DNA from: Paenibacillus sp. HWE-109
GTDB taxonomy: Bacteria > Bacillota > Bacilli > Paenibacillales > NBRC-103111
DNA length: 64,000 nt
Assembly (NCBI RefSeq): GCF_022163125.1
Contig: NZ_CP091881.1
Coordinates: forward strand, 1,116,001-1,180,000
Direction: 5' to 3'
Within the stretch, counting starts at the first letter, position 1. Each line of letters starts with the position of its first letter. The position numbers and the translations under genes were made by a program. The notes under the pieces are model-generated. The model was not told where the DNA came from. It saw only the letters and a program-made list of their open reading frames with translations, and did not search any database. Below are positions 19,101-28,239 of the stretch, one piece after another.

Positions 19101-22100
19101 GACTTCCGACGGCAGTACGCTGTTACTTGTCGATGGGTCAAAATTCATCAATGTTCCTATGCTAGCTACCGTTACAGCTTCCGACAAGCAGTGGCCCGGC
19201 AACGGTCTGTCAGCGGCTCAGGTAGGCTACTTGTTGTTTGATGGCAACACGTCATCTTTCGGAGACTTGAATACGGCTTCCGGCTCCTATTACACGGTAG
19301 ACTTCGGAGCAGACGCAGCTATCAAGTTGAGCGAAGTGCTGCTCATGCCAAGAGCATCGGTTCCTGGAAGAATGAATGGCATGGTGGTTCAAGGCTCCAA
19401 CGATAATGTCAATTGGAAGAACATGACTACCGGTGTTTCAGACTCACAAGCGAACAAATGGTACCAATTGAAAAATAGTCAAATCCTAGATCATAATGCT
19501 TACCGATACTTGAGACTATACAACAGTTCCGCTTGGTCAGGCGACGTGTCGGAAGTTGAATTTTACGGAGATTATACGGCATCCGCTGCAATCATTGCAT
19601 CCAAAATCACAAGTGCTGCAACGCCTGTCAAGGGTGCAACGAGTATCTCGATGCCTAAGGTTCCGGCAGGCTATAGCGTATCAATTAAATCCACATTGCC
19701 TTCTGGAATTATTGGCACAGACGGAACGATCACATCGCCAGACTATGATACATTAGTGAACGCTGTATTTACAGTTACGAAACTGGATGACGGCACGACA
19801 GCGGATACGGGGAGCATCGTTATTTTGGCGCCGGGCAAATATAGCAGTCCCAAAATCGACGTCAAAAATGTGGCAAAAGTGACAGCTTCTGCTGTGCAGT
19901 ATCCTGGCACCGGTTTGTCAGCGGCGCAGGTAGGTTATTTATTGTTTGACGGAGATACGGCTACAGCCGGTGACCTGAATAGCGGTACGGGCGCCTATTA
20001 CATTGTTGATTTGGGTGCAGGCTCGTCTGCTCAGTTGAACGAAATCAGGCTCATGCCGAGAGCAGGGACGAATAGCGCCAGAATGAATGGACTCGTTGTT
20101 CTGGGCTCCAACGACAATGCAACTTGGACGAATCTTACTCAGCCTGTAATTGGAGCGACAGACGGCACTTGGATCGATATCAGGCTTGACAAAATTTTGG
20201 ATCACACGTATTACCGTTATTTGAAACTGTTTAACAGCAGTGCTTGGTTCGGCAACATCGCGGAAGTTGAGTTTTACGGCGATTATCAATTCGACTTTAA
20301 TTCCAATGTGCTTCCGCCGAACAACTATACTAACGGAAGCTACTACCTGTATCAAAATGAAGTCAATCGGATTCAATCGGCAATGAACCAGCCGGGAGCC
20401 GATAAGCCGGCGCTACTCAAGCAGTTGCTTCAGGTTCAAGAGCTGCTGGTGTCTCTGGTCGATATGTACCCAAAAATCAACATTACGTCTTCGATGACGT
20501 CGGCATCGTCCACTTCGTGGGACGGTACGCTCAATGCGGCAATGAACGGGTGGCGCGCATTTGACGGGGATACAACCACTTCGCCTGATACGAAAACAGG
20601 ATCGGGTTGGGCTCAAGCCGACTTGGGCTCGGGAAATGCCAAAGTGATTGGCGGCATTAAGTTTATACCGAGATCTGGCAATATTGCCCGGATTAACGGA
20701 GCACTGATCCAAGGATCCAACGATGGTACCAACTTTGACACGTTATATACAATCAATAACATCACAGATTTTAAATGGTATTCGCAACTATTAAATAGCA
20801 GCAAGGCATACCGTTATCTGAGGTACTATACGCCTAACGGCTTTGCCAATGTGGGAGATGTGGAATTCCATGAGAAGATTGTGGATCGAACGCTGCTTAA
20901 GCTTCTGCTTAGCAAAGCGGCAGCGATTAACACTAGCCAGTACACGGCAGACAGCTACGCAGCACTGCAGGCGGCCCTAGCGACGGCAAGTGTGTCTGAC
21001 AATGCTAACGCAAACCAGGCCGAAATCGATACGGCCTCTACCAACCTGATTTCGGCGTTGGGCGCGTTAAAATACGTGATCTCGGCTAGCGTAGATCCCG
21101 CTGCACCGAATGGGCTTAACGGCTGGTATACGGTGCCGGCGACCGTGACGTTATCGACCTATGGCGGCGCGGAATACAAAGTGAACGGTGAAGCAGTATG
21201 GCATTCCTACACAGCTCCGTTTACTTTCGAGCAGGACGGCACTTATACTTTCAACTATCGAATCAAGAACAGCGATGGAACGACCAGCGCCGAGCAGTCG
21301 ACTACTGTAAATGTGGACAGAACAGCGCCGGCAGACGCGACCTTCGTTACAGAAAATACACCGGACAATGTCCATATGGCCGTGACAATCAACTATCCTG
21401 CTGACTCTGTGGTGAATGAGTACAAAGTGGGCGCGAATGGCGTCTGGACTGCTTATTTGGCCCCGATCATTGTTAACGATAATGAAACGGTATATGCAAG
21501 AGGGACGGATGCTGCAGGCAATACTTCGAATGAGGTTCATGTTGTCGCGAGCATTGTTGATAAATTACCCCCAGCAGATGCTGTACTATCCGCCGATATT
21601 ACGGCTCCGACGAACGGCAATGTAACGCTTACGATCAGCTATCCGGCTGACGCAGCTGTGAAGGAGTACAAAATAGGCGATAGCGGTGCATGGACAGCTA
21701 ACGGCGCTCCAGTAGTTGTCACCGCCAATGACACCGTGTATGCGAGAGGAACGGATGCAGCGGGCAATGTCTCGAATGTGACGAGCTACACGGTCAGCAA
21801 CATCGATAAAATCGTTCCTACCGCAACTGTGGTTTACAGTGAAACAGCAGCGACGAATCAAGATGTTGTTGCCACGATCCTACCAAACGAGCAGGTAACG
21901 ATTACGAACAACAGCGGTTCGGCGAGCTATACGTTCATTCAGAACGGCAGATTCACATTTGAATTCGTCGATGCGGCTGGAAACCATGGGATGGTTACGG
22001 CGATTGTAAACAATATCACAGCGAAGAGTAAAGGCGTTCCGGGAACAGTCGTTCTTTCCGACGATAACGGGTATGATGGAATAGCAGACGGTAATTACCA

Positions 22101-22608
22101 GATCACCATGAATATGTGGTATGGAAATAACGGCAAGACTTACAAACTTTATGAAAATGGTACACTAATCGATTCACAAGTGCTGACGGACAATTCCACG
22201 AATGCTCAGTCAACGGTAACATCGATTACGTATAAGCCAATTGGCACCTACCAATATTATGCCGAACTGACGAATGCGTACGGGACAACCAAAAGCAGCA
22301 CACACACAGTAATCGTAACGCAAGCAGCTCCGGCAAAACCAGTATTGTCGAACAACAATTGGGATAATGACGGGAACTTCAACGTCACGATGAATATGTG
22401 GTGGGGAACGAATGGGACAAGTTATCGTTTATATGAGAATGACGTCCTCATCTATTCACAAGAATTGACGAACAATTCACCGTCAGCTCAATCGGCAATA
22501 GCCATAATAACGAACAAGGCCATTGGTACCTATGTATACCGCGCGGAGTTAGTGAACTATGCGGGTGCGACATCCAGCAATACGATGAGTGTGACAGTTA
22601 CTAAGTAA
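16105..22608 (+). CDS. Giant secreted alginate-lyase-family protein with discoidin domains
   Basis: This 2167-residue secreted modular enzyme has a signal peptide ending near residue 35 (SVSA). An alginate-lyase-superfamily (alpha/alpha) catalytic domain follows (about 50-420) with IPANRMISAAEILRY, NQFNYPLFGAMAGY and HMEMGRDQAHAGGD. Then come a beta region, a putative Ig domain (610-688), a discoidin-like F5/8C domain (755-908), an Ig-like segment, a second F5/8C (1014-1157), an atrophied Ig-like segment, a third F5/8C (1251-1395, close to the second), a fourth F5/8C (1455-1592), a FIVAR helical module (1595-1657), three OmpL47-like repeats (1658-1902) and two chitinase-N-like repeats (1979-2167). 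No LPXTG or SLH anchor is seen. GAAGGAG precedes ATG 16105. The polysaccharide substrate is uncertain. Confidence 0.85.
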   Translation: MKSKSAFLFENVRKRLLAVVSATSIIMSLVPIGSVSADTIGTSNLVQINETVSNGFTHPGIGFTKAILENARDQVMAQKEPWYSGYLSMANSDAASKTVTSSNQSSADPNKPGTDAFDCQCFEPKFISDGLKAYTQAMMYYFTGDETYRANALHIIRIWEQMDPAKYKFYTDGQIHAAIPANRMISAAEILRYTSYQNPANAWTDQDTTLFTNNLIVPLTETLFHSPDYFMNQFNYPLFGAMAGYIFTDNRDRYNESVEWFTVNKTAKDQGFNGSVKRLLRIVDRNDATGEPVTPHLEHMEMGRDQAHAGGDITNFGLLARQLTAQGTKVDPIEGTPSTKADAVGPYEFLNDRILAGADYYWQFMLGYDTPWTPVAYAISPDGTIRDTYNTLSGGYRGRFVNNNIWYLFYYYKYIKGVDIAAKAPYFYEAFTKRLPQDVGKWNNVDGGGDEWLYYPAAAAADAATYAEKTPPVGLVKLADRATILNTNTSIMQEGNTSFVRLNATPEGTSSPVTHGALTENMIGIKIRTNGVATLEVRGNPEETIWPLLAQITLPDTKGQWQYVTLNKVTLDTIYYLNVKGPAGTTVDMEHILKAADQKLTPPAFNAGNSDLNLYTYAGSPVQLDFSATDASGTEVVSYELQNNPSGLGINNDTGAFSWQPTQAGDVSFVVLASDGTTVATKNVMIHVANDRASAVQAVITPYDPNAIYSSASLAAYQAEYAKTISQINGTSDEAFNQQLKSLRSVVLGLDLVTQLRADGSMHYSGKVFWSSWGSDIKNMDDLDNSTGSSLSTALGSPPHLYHIVDFGPDYKVSAYKFGFFSNIFTDRVANSTVYGSNDGETWTRMTPGVTQMTQAFQTLDVDPAYQNVKYRYLKLEMIQPLPDVLYGIVRNFLELRDFDIYGTGYEIGNKIKSVSIGSDQSVNGKISTGDTAKVRITAKEPIQNVKVKIQGIDATVSTTDNISWTAVAKINGNETTGYMKVSVDYQKNDGTDGDTMYGTSDGSTLLLVDGSKFINVPMLATVTASDKQWPGNGLSAAQVGYLLFDGNTSSFGDLNTASGSYYTVDFGADAAIKLSEVLLMPRASVPGRMNGMVVQGSNDNVNWKNMTTGVSDSQANKWYQLKNSQILDHNAYRYLRLYNSSAWSGDVSEVEFYGDYTASAAIIASKITSAATPVKGATSISMPKVPAGYSVSIKSTLPSGIIGTDGTITSPDYDTLVNAVFTVTKLDDGTTADTGSIVILAPGKYSSPKIDVKNVAKVTASAVQYPGTGLSAAQVGYLLFDGDTATAGDLNSGTGAYYIVDLGAGSSAQLNEIRLMPRAGTNSARMNGLVVLGSNDNATWTNLTQPVIGATDGTWIDIRLDKILDHTYYRYLKLFNSSAWFGNIAEVEFYGDYQFDFNSNVLPPNNYTNGSYYLYQNEVNRIQSAMNQPGADKPALLKQLLQVQELLVSLVDMYPKINITSSMTSASSTSWDGTLNAAMNGWRAFDGDTTTSPDTKTGSGWAQADLGSGNAKVIGGIKFIPRSGNIARINGALIQGSNDGTNFDTLYTINNITDFKWYSQLLNSSKAYRYLRYYTPNGFANVGDVEFHEKIVDRTLLKLLLSKAAAINTSQYTADSYAALQAALATASVSDNANANQAEIDTASTNLISALGALKYVISASVDPAAPNGLNGWYTVPATVTLSTYGGAEYKVNGEAVWHSYTAPFTFEQDGTYTFNYRIKNSDGTTSAEQSTTVNVDRTAPADATFVTENTPDNVHMAVTINYPADSVVNEYKVGANGVWTAYLAPIIVNDNETVYARGTDAAGNTSNEVHVVASIVDKLPPADAVLSADITAPTNGNVTLTISYPADAAVKEYKIGDSGAWTANGAPVVVTANDTVYARGTDAAGNVSNVTSYTVSNIDKIVPTATVVYSETAATNQDVVATILPNEQVTITNNSGSASYTFIQNGRFTFEFVDAAGNHGMVTAIVNNITAKSKGVPGTVVLSDDNGYDGIADGNYQITMNMWYGNNGKTYKLYENGTLIDSQVLTDNSTNAQSTVTSITYKPIGTYQYYAELTNAYGTTKSSTHTVIVTQAAPAKPVLSNNNWDNDGNFNVTMNMWWGTNGTSYRLYENDVLIYSQELTNNSPSAQSAIAIITNKAIGTYVYRAELVNYAGATSSNTMSVTVTK

Positions 22609-22719
22609 AACAACTGATGCACAACAGCTGTTAGGGACAGGGTTGTAGGTGTGACAATTTTCTTACGGCCCAGGAATCACTGGTGGAAACTTCACAATTA
22701 ATCATAAATAATTAAAGTG

Positions 22720-22763
22720 AAAAACCAGTCAAAACACGAGAAAAAAGTGTTAGACTGGTTTTT
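22720..22763. terminator. Bidirectional terminator between lyase and hydrolase
   Basis: AAAAACCAGTC (22720-22730) pairs with GACTGGTTTTT (22753-22763), with an inner AACAC/GTGTT stem. A run of A on the left and T on the right lets it serve both converging genes. Confidence 0.85.
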
Positions 22764-22771
22764 ATCACTAC

Positions 22772-23725
22772 TTATAATCCATTCTCTACTGTTTTCAAAA
22801 AAGAAAGCACAGCAACATTCATCTGCTCCAACCCCCGCTGTTCAATCGGAAAATGACCAGCCCCCTCTAAAACTACATATTCTTTTTTAGATTTTATATT
22901 GTCAAAAAACGGTTTGCTGAAGCTATAAGGAGTCATAGGGTCTAATTGAGGATGAACGAGTAATACCGGACAAATATCAAAATTCTCAGGTTTTATTACC
23001 GGTTTCATATTTAAGAACGTTCTTAATAAGCGCAAAGGGATTTTCGTGCCTGCCGCATGAGCATCGTTCATAATGAGTTTGGTCATTTCGACGTTATTCG
23101 TAATCAATTTCATCCGAGATACATGATTAACAGAGATATGCAAGGAATCTAATAAAAAAGGAAATTTGTCCATCAAAAATTTTCCTAACCGACTAATGAG
23201 TTTGTTAGGAGCTAACTGATCACGAACTTTCGAATCACTCGTATCAACAAATGTCGTTGCAATTAACCCTTTGACTCGCTTACTCTGTACAGCGGCGTGA
23301 TAAGCTAACATGCCTCCTATACTGGTGCCTAGTAAGATAATAGGCTTGCCGTCCCGTTTCAATTCCTGATCGATTAATTCATTTAGGATGTCAATCCAAA
23401 GCTGGTAATCTAATGATTTTACCGAATTTGTATAACTTAAACCATAAGGCGGTAGATCCGGCGACACGACTTCATAACCGCATTTTTGCAGCATTCGTGC
23501 ATAAGGAGCCAACAATCTGCCATTGCCACCAGCACCATGAATGAAAACAATTTTTAATTTTGCATGCGGAACAGGCATACGATCCAGATGAATATGAACA
23601 TTGTTCCAAGTCATCCATTCTTCTGTTGGTAAATGGTTTTCATTTATTTGCATTTCTGCAGGAAAAAATTTCTGATATTGTTTCCAATAGATCACCGATT
23701 GATTATATGTTGAAAATTTATTCAT
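22772..23725 (-). CDS. Alpha/beta hydrolase
   Basis: This 317-residue cytoplasmic alpha/beta hydrolase fold protein has an oxyanion motif FIHGAGGNG (about 62-69), nucleophile Ser135 in GTSIGG, an acid Asp in HPQLDPMTP, and catalytic His in GAGHFPIEQ. A lid region lies between about 150 and 240. It could be an esterase or lipase; the substrate cannot be told. A GGAAC-containing site lies somewhat far (about 12 bp) from ATG 23725. It converges with the lyase gene and appears to be a single-gene unit. Confidence 0.82.
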   Translation of the reverse strand: MNKFSTYNQSVIYWKQYQKFFPAEMQINENHLPTEEWMTWNNVHIHLDRMPVPHAKLKIVFIHGAGGNGRLLAPYARMLQKCGYEVVSPDLPPYGLSYTNSVKSLDYQLWIDILNELIDQELKRDGKPIILLGTSIGGMLAYHAAVQSKRVKGLIATTFVDTSDSKVRDQLAPNKLISRLGKFLMDKFPFLLDSLHISVNHVSRMKLITNNVEMTKLIMNDAHAAGTKIPLRLLRTFLNMKPVIKPENFDICPVLLVHPQLDPMTPYSFSKPFFDNIKSKKEYVVLEGAGHFPIEQRGLEQMNVAVLSFLKTVENGL

Positions 23726-23985
23726 GAATTTGCAGTTCCTTTCTCCCCAAGACTACATAGGACTCCACGCTGTCCTTATGCTTAGTGCTTACCGGCAGTC
23801 TAAATCTTTATTTCATTCGTCTACAACTATATTTTCTCAGTTTAACACTTTGATTTTCAGTCTAACACTTTATTTCGAAAGACATGTAAAGGGATCTCTA
23901 GTCCGTTAATGTCCAATGCCTGAGAAATCAGGCTTTTATTAAAATTATAGAGTTTATATGTATTGGAGTGAACTCGGAGTTGCTC

Positions 23986-24222
23986 CGGCTGCCTCGCGCG
24001 GACGTAAGGGAACAATGGTGCGCTATTCTAGCTAAAAGTGTCAGTATCGGGAGGTTGAGGGAACTACAGTACGCTATTTTGCTGTTTCATGGGAATTTCA
24101 ACGCTTTTTGTGGAAATAGGACCCTGTAGTTCCGCTACTACCCTCGCATCCCTACTTTTTGCCTAATTAGCGTCCCCTAGTTCCCCTACTAGGTTTCGCT
24201 GCTAAGAAGTGACTGATCTATC
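23986..24222. repeat. Dispersed inverted-repeat element, copy A
   Basis: This is a gene-free element of about 237 bp. It aligns without gaps to 53716-53952 (about 24 mismatches counted by hand). It contains four units of a GGGAACTAC..T.CGCTAT-type motif: direct at 24008-24027 and 24059-24078, inverted at about 24110-24134 and 24165-24187, spaced roughly 50 bp. GGAACTACAG (24060-24069) can pair perfectly with CTGTAGTTCC (24124-24133), nested inside a looser outer pair. The gap 23726-24367 otherwise holds only the gerA leader; no open frame in it looks real. Confidence 0.8.
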
Positions 24223-24293
24223 GAGGCGCAGCACGAACAGTTCCTTCGTTGCAATATCCGTTTGGCAGGAAGGTTCTGAAAGTAACATGAAAT

Positions 24294-24324
24294 TGGATAA
24301 TTTCCTTTTTATTGGGACATACTT
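24294..24324 (+). promoter_or_regulatory. Possible sigma-G type promoter for ger operon 1
   Basis: TGGATA (24294-24299) and CATACTT (24318-24324) are 18 bp apart and resemble forespore sigma-G elements. Forespore expression is expected for ger operons from family knowledge. Each box deviates by one base, so this is only a candidate. Confidence 0.3.
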
Positions 24325-24367
24325 AGGCTGTGAAAATGAGCTGAGATATGGAAAGAAGGGAGCGAGT

Positions 24368-25921
24368 ATGCGACTATTCAACAAAGGGTGGAAGAGGTAC
24401 TTAAAGACATCTGAGGCTACCTCTGTATCTGAAGTTGAAATCCCTGTACAACCTTCCTCCCGACTGGACGATAATCTTCTTTACTTGACTTCGCTGTATG
24501 AAGAGTGCGGCGACATTGTGTTCCATTCCTTCGCGCTGGCGAATGGAATCAAGGCGGCTGCTGTGTATGCTCAGGGGTTAGCGGACGAAAGCTTGTTCCA
24601 GCAGCAAATCCTCGAGCCTCTGCTGCACATGGAGCTGGGGAAAACGGAATTTCTGTCCCAGCTTGTCGAACAACTCACAGCCAAGGCAGAGCAGTTGACG
24701 GAGTGGTCCACCATTATTGAAAAAATCGGCAGCGGACTCCCTATTCTGTGGTTAGATGGCTCTAGGGCTGCATTTGCCTTCGGGATGACCAAAATCACAC
24801 AACGAACTGTAGAAGAACCGGTGGCCGAATCAACGATACGAGGACCGCGTGAAGGGTTTACTGAATCGATCGGGGTAAACATCCCGCTGATTCGCAGAAG
24901 AATTAAAAGCCCAGAGCTTAAAATGATCAACATGAAGATAGGGACTTATACGAAAACACAAATAACTTTGGCTTATATGAAGAACCTGGCGGATCCCCAT
25001 TTGGTGGAGGAAATGAAATTGCGAATTGAACGAATTCGCATCGATGGGGTTCTTGAGAGCGAAATGATCGAGGAATGGATTTCCGATAATCCGTACTCAC
25101 CGTTTCCTCAGGTGTTACCAACCGAGCGTCCGGATGTCGTTTGCGCCAATGTACTGGAAGGTCGGCTTGCTGTCTTGATCGATGGGACTCCCTTTGTTTT
25201 GATAGCTCCAGTCGGGTTGTTCTCGCTGCTGCAATCAGCAGAGGATTACTACCAGAACGTAATTATGAGTACGTTTATCCGTTTGTTGAGATATGTCTTT
25301 TTCATCATATCGGTGCTACTTCCCTCCGCTTACGTTGCTATCACTACCTTCCACCAGGAGATGATACCGAGCGTTCTTTTGCTCAATATATCAAAATCAA
25401 GAGAAGAGATCCCGTTCCCTGCCCTTGTTGAGGCATTGATCATGGAAACTACATTTGAAGCACTGAGAGAAGCCGGGGTTCGCCTTCCGAAACAGGTAGG
25501 TGCTGCCGTCAGTATCGTTGGCGCCCTCGTTATAGGACAGGCTGCTACTTCTGCGGGTATCGTATCGGCCCCGATGGTTATTGTCGTGGCGATCACCGGG
25601 ATTGCTTCTTTCATGATCCCTCGGTATACCTTGGGTGTTTCACTTCGATTAATCCGATTTCCTATTATGCTGATGGCAGGAACCCTAGGATTAGTAGGTA
25701 TGATCCTCGGTTTTATCGGCATTATTCTGCATCTTTGCAGACTCAGTTCCTTCGGTGTTCCCTATTTAGCACCTATTTCACCGACCTGCTTCAAGGAATT
25801 AAAAGACTTGTTGTTCCGCGCACCTGTCTGGAAGCAGGAGCATCATCCTCAATTGAGCGGCTACCAAGAGCAGCAGAACGAAACTGTAGGTCTGCATGAT
25901 AAAGGAGAGGATACAACTTGA
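24368..25921 (+). CDS. Spore germination protein, GerA family (A subunit)
   Basis: This is the A subunit of a germinant receptor in the spore inner membrane, 517 residues. A large soluble N-terminal region (about 1-290) contains the usual PVAESTIRGPREGFTE motif and is followed by membrane helices (about 300-480), including a Pro-rich segment near FPALVEALIMETTFE and a C-terminal soluble tail. GGGAGCGAG sits just before ATG 24368. Upstream in-frame starts at 24209 and 24290 lack a ribosome site, and the first lies inside the repeat element. It is the first gene of an A-B-C-D operon and overlaps the next gene by 4 bp. Confidence 0.93.
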   Translation: MRLFNKGWKRYLKTSEATSVSEVEIPVQPSSRLDDNLLYLTSLYEECGDIVFHSFALANGIKAAAVYAQGLADESLFQQQILEPLLHMELGKTEFLSQLVEQLTAKAEQLTEWSTIIEKIGSGLPILWLDGSRAAFAFGMTKITQRTVEEPVAESTIRGPREGFTESIGVNIPLIRRRIKSPELKMINMKIGTYTKTQITLAYMKNLADPHLVEEMKLRIERIRIDGVLESEMIEEWISDNPYSPFPQVLPTERPDVVCANVLEGRLAVLIDGTPFVLIAPVGLFSLLQSAEDYYQNVIMSTFIRLLRYVFFIISVLLPSAYVAITTFHQEMIPSVLLLNISKSREEIPFPALVEALIMETTFEALREAGVRLPKQVGAAVSIVGALVIGQAATSAGIVSAPMVIVVAITGIASFMIPRYTLGVSLRLIRFPIMLMAGTLGLVGMILGFIGIILHLCRLSSFGVPYLAPISPTCFKELKDLLFRAPVWKQEHHPQLSGYQEQQNETVGLHDKGEDTT

Positions 25922-27021
25922 TCCCTCAGAAGATTTCCTCGAAGCAGATGGCTGTGTTTATGTATCCGGCTATTCTGGCCACCTCCATTCTCGGTGTACC
26001 CAGCATCACGATGAAATTTGCCGGTCATGATATGTGGTTATCCCCACTGTATGCTTCCATTTTTGGTTTTTTGGCAATCCTGATAGCTTTCCGTCTTAAT
26101 GTGAAATTTCCAGGCCAGTCCCTCATACAATGCAGCACAATTGTATTAGGCAAGATCGGCGGCAAGATCTTCGGGCTGATTTATATGTTCTACTTGCCCC
26201 ATTTGTGCGGAATCGTATTAAGGGAATATGGTGAATTTATCTTAAGTACAATTCTTCATCACACGCCCTTATTTATTGTTATGGGCTCGCTGATGTTGTT
26301 CTGTGCCATGAATGTCAAGAGTGGAATTCAGGTTATCGCGCGAAGCAGTCAAATTTTGATCGTTATGGCATGGTTTTTTCTCTTTTTTATATTAGTTTTA
26401 CTCATCCCGGAGATGAATCCGAGCGAGCTGCTCCCTTTTGCCGAGAAAGGCCTTAAACCTTCTATTATTGGAGCGATTGCACCGGCAGCCTGGTTTTCGG
26501 AATATATATTTGTTTCTTTTTTTCTTCCCAGCATATCGGATCGTTCGAAGGCGTTCAAAGTTACGCTGTTGTCATTAGTTGTTGTAACCATTACGATGGT
26601 TGCCATTAATCTGTCTTGTCTTATGCTTCTCGGGGACTTAACAGATACGTTTGTGTACCCGGTAATGATTGCCGCACGCTATATCAGCTATGCGGATTTT
26701 TTCCAACACATTGAATCCCTTATTGTAGCCATCTGGATTTTCGGTATTTTTGTGAAAGTATCGTTGTTTTTATATATTCATGCGGTAGCTACGGCACAAT
26801 GGCTGAACATCAAGGATTACCGTCCACTTGTGTTCCCATTATCTTTTCTCACCGTTGCATACAGCTACTGGGTCGTGTCCAATCAGAGCGAGATGGGCAC
26901 CTTGCTGGGCGCAGGTGGGAACATTTACACACTTACCTTGCTGATCATTCTACCGGGATTGTTATGGGCCGTTGCTGTCATTCGAAAGCAGGGAATAAAG
27001 GGGAAGGGAAGTTCCCTATGA
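25918..27021 (+). CDS. Spore germination permease-like protein, GerB family
   Basis: This 367-residue protein has about ten membrane helices and belongs to the amino-acid-permease-like GerAB/GerKB family. It is the B subunit that holds the germinant pocket in studied receptors. It begins at TTG 25918, whose last bases overlap the stop of the A gene (TTGA), with GGAGAGG upstream. Its end overlaps the C gene by ATGA. Such couplings suggest equal production of the three subunits. The germinant is unknown. Confidence 0.93.
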   Translation: MIPQKISSKQMAVFMYPAILATSILGVPSITMKFAGHDMWLSPLYASIFGFLAILIAFRLNVKFPGQSLIQCSTIVLGKIGGKIFGLIYMFYLPHLCGIVLREYGEFILSTILHHTPLFIVMGSLMLFCAMNVKSGIQVIARSSQILIVMAWFFLFFILVLLIPEMNPSELLPFAEKGLKPSIIGAIAPAAWFSEYIFVSFFLPSISDRSKAFKVTLLSLVVVTITMVAINLSCLMLLGDLTDTFVYPVMIAARYISYADFFQHIESLIVAIWIFGIFVKVSLFLYIHAVATAQWLNIKDYRPLVFPLSFLTVAYSYWVVSNQSEMGTLLGAGGNIYTLTLLIILPGLLWAVAVIRKQGIKGKGSSL

Positions 27022-28226
27022 GTACAGGGAAAAGGCTCCTCTGTCTCTTGCTGCTTCTAGCCTTTGCCGTAGAAGCGGCTGGGTGCTGGGATCGGAGAGA
27101 GATTAATGACTTGGCTATCGTTCTGGCTGTTGGTGTAGATCGCAATCCGAATAATAACATATTGCTTTCGGCACAACTCTTTATCCCAAAGGTGGCCGGG
27201 GGTGGTCCTCAAGGCAATACAGGAGGCAGCGGCGGCAACGCTGCAGGACAGACGATCATGATGAGTGCCGAGGGAGTGACCATCGCTGACGCCTTGACCC
27301 AACTGCAACTTAAGCTGTCGCGCTCCTTATTCTGGGGACAAAGCGAGGTCATTATTATCGGGGAAGAAGCTGCCGCGAAGGGGATTCATTCCTATATCGA
27401 TCTCTTCCTGAGATATATTCAATTCCGTGAGCATGCTTATACGTACATAAGCAAAGATAAGGCTGTCGATCTGATCAAGCTGCAGCCCCCGTTGGAGAGA
27501 AGCTCTGCGGAAGTGCTTCGGGAGATGGGGAATTTGAAACTAGGTGCCCAGATTACCCTCAAAGAGCTTGCACAAAAAATAAATGGAGCCTCTCAAGCAG
27601 CCCTGCTGACCCGTATTCAGATTACTTCATTTGCCACAGCAGCTGATCCAACTCACAATAATATTAAAGTCTCCGGCATTGACATATTTAATAAAGATAA
27701 ATTTGTAGGAAGCCTGGATGAGCATGCAGGCCTAGGTATCCTTACGGTCTGCAATGAGCTGGAGACGAAAATTTACTCGTTTCCCCTTACTAAATCTGCC
27801 GAGTATGTTTCGGTGAATGTGGTTCATTCGAATACGAAGATTGTTCCTCACATTGATAAAAAAGGAATTTGGAGTATTGAGATGTTCGTCGATATGAACG
27901 GAGAATTAGTGCTGAATACAACCGATCAGCAGAATTTTGACCCCAAATTTGTTCAACAAATCAAGCAGGCATGGACAGACACGATAAGAAGGGACATTGA
28001 AGCCAGTCTATTGCGTGTTCAGAAGCAACTCAAAACGGATGCCTTCGGATTTGCCGACGAATTCTATCGGCATTATCCCAAACAATTTAACCAAGTCAAG
28101 GAACGATGGAATGATCAAGTGTTTCCCGAAATACAAGTCAATGTTCACATTAGCACGCAAATTAATCGAATTGGCAAATCCACTGTCCCTCAAGGAGTCC
28201 CCGAGAGCTATATTCGTAAAAAATAG
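27018..28226 (+). CDS. Spore germination lipoprotein, GerC family
   Basis: This is the C subunit, a 402-residue lipoprotein with signal peptide and lipobox AAGC (Cys about 23), followed by the family hallmark WDRREINDLAIVLAVGVD. It sits on the outer face of the spore inner membrane. ATG 27018 overlaps the B-gene stop as ATGA; longer in-frame starts inside the B gene are not credible. A small D-type gene follows 13 bp downstream. A Gly/Asn-rich loop (GGPQGNTGGSGGN) near residue 65 is an unusual insertion. Confidence 0.93.
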   Translation: MSTGKRLLCLLLLLAFAVEAAGCWDRREINDLAIVLAVGVDRNPNNNILLSAQLFIPKVAGGGPQGNTGGSGGNAAGQTIMMSAEGVTIADALTQLQLKLSRSLFWGQSEVIIIGEEAAAKGIHSYIDLFLRYIQFREHAYTYISKDKAVDLIKLQPPLERSSAEVLREMGNLKLGAQITLKELAQKINGASQAALLTRIQITSFATAADPTHNNIKVSGIDIFNKDKFVGSLDEHAGLGILTVCNELETKIYSFPLTKSAEYVSVNVVHSNTKIVPHIDKKGIWSIEMFVDMNGELVLNTTDQQNFDPKFVQQIKQAWTDTIRRDIEASLLRVQKQLKTDAFGFADEFYRHYPKQFNQVKERWNDQVFPEIQVNVHISTQINRIGKSTVPQGVPESYIRKK

Positions 28227-28239
28227 GAGGCGATTATGC

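Noticed and set aside
19939..20376. 145-codon antisense frame inside the lyase gene, and others at 17932-18369 and 25330-25722
   Set aside because: No ribosome sites, no recognisable domains; these are mirror frames of strongly coding sequence.
23986..24222. Insertion sequence or MITE with terminal repeats
   Set aside because: No transposase frame, no clear target-site duplication, and nested internal units; a mobile origin is possible but not supported here.
24209..24367. Longer N-terminus of the operon 1 A-subunit gene
   Set aside because: The in-frame starts at 24209 and 24290 lack ribosome sites and the first lies in the repeat element; ATG 24368 has a good site and fits the family length.
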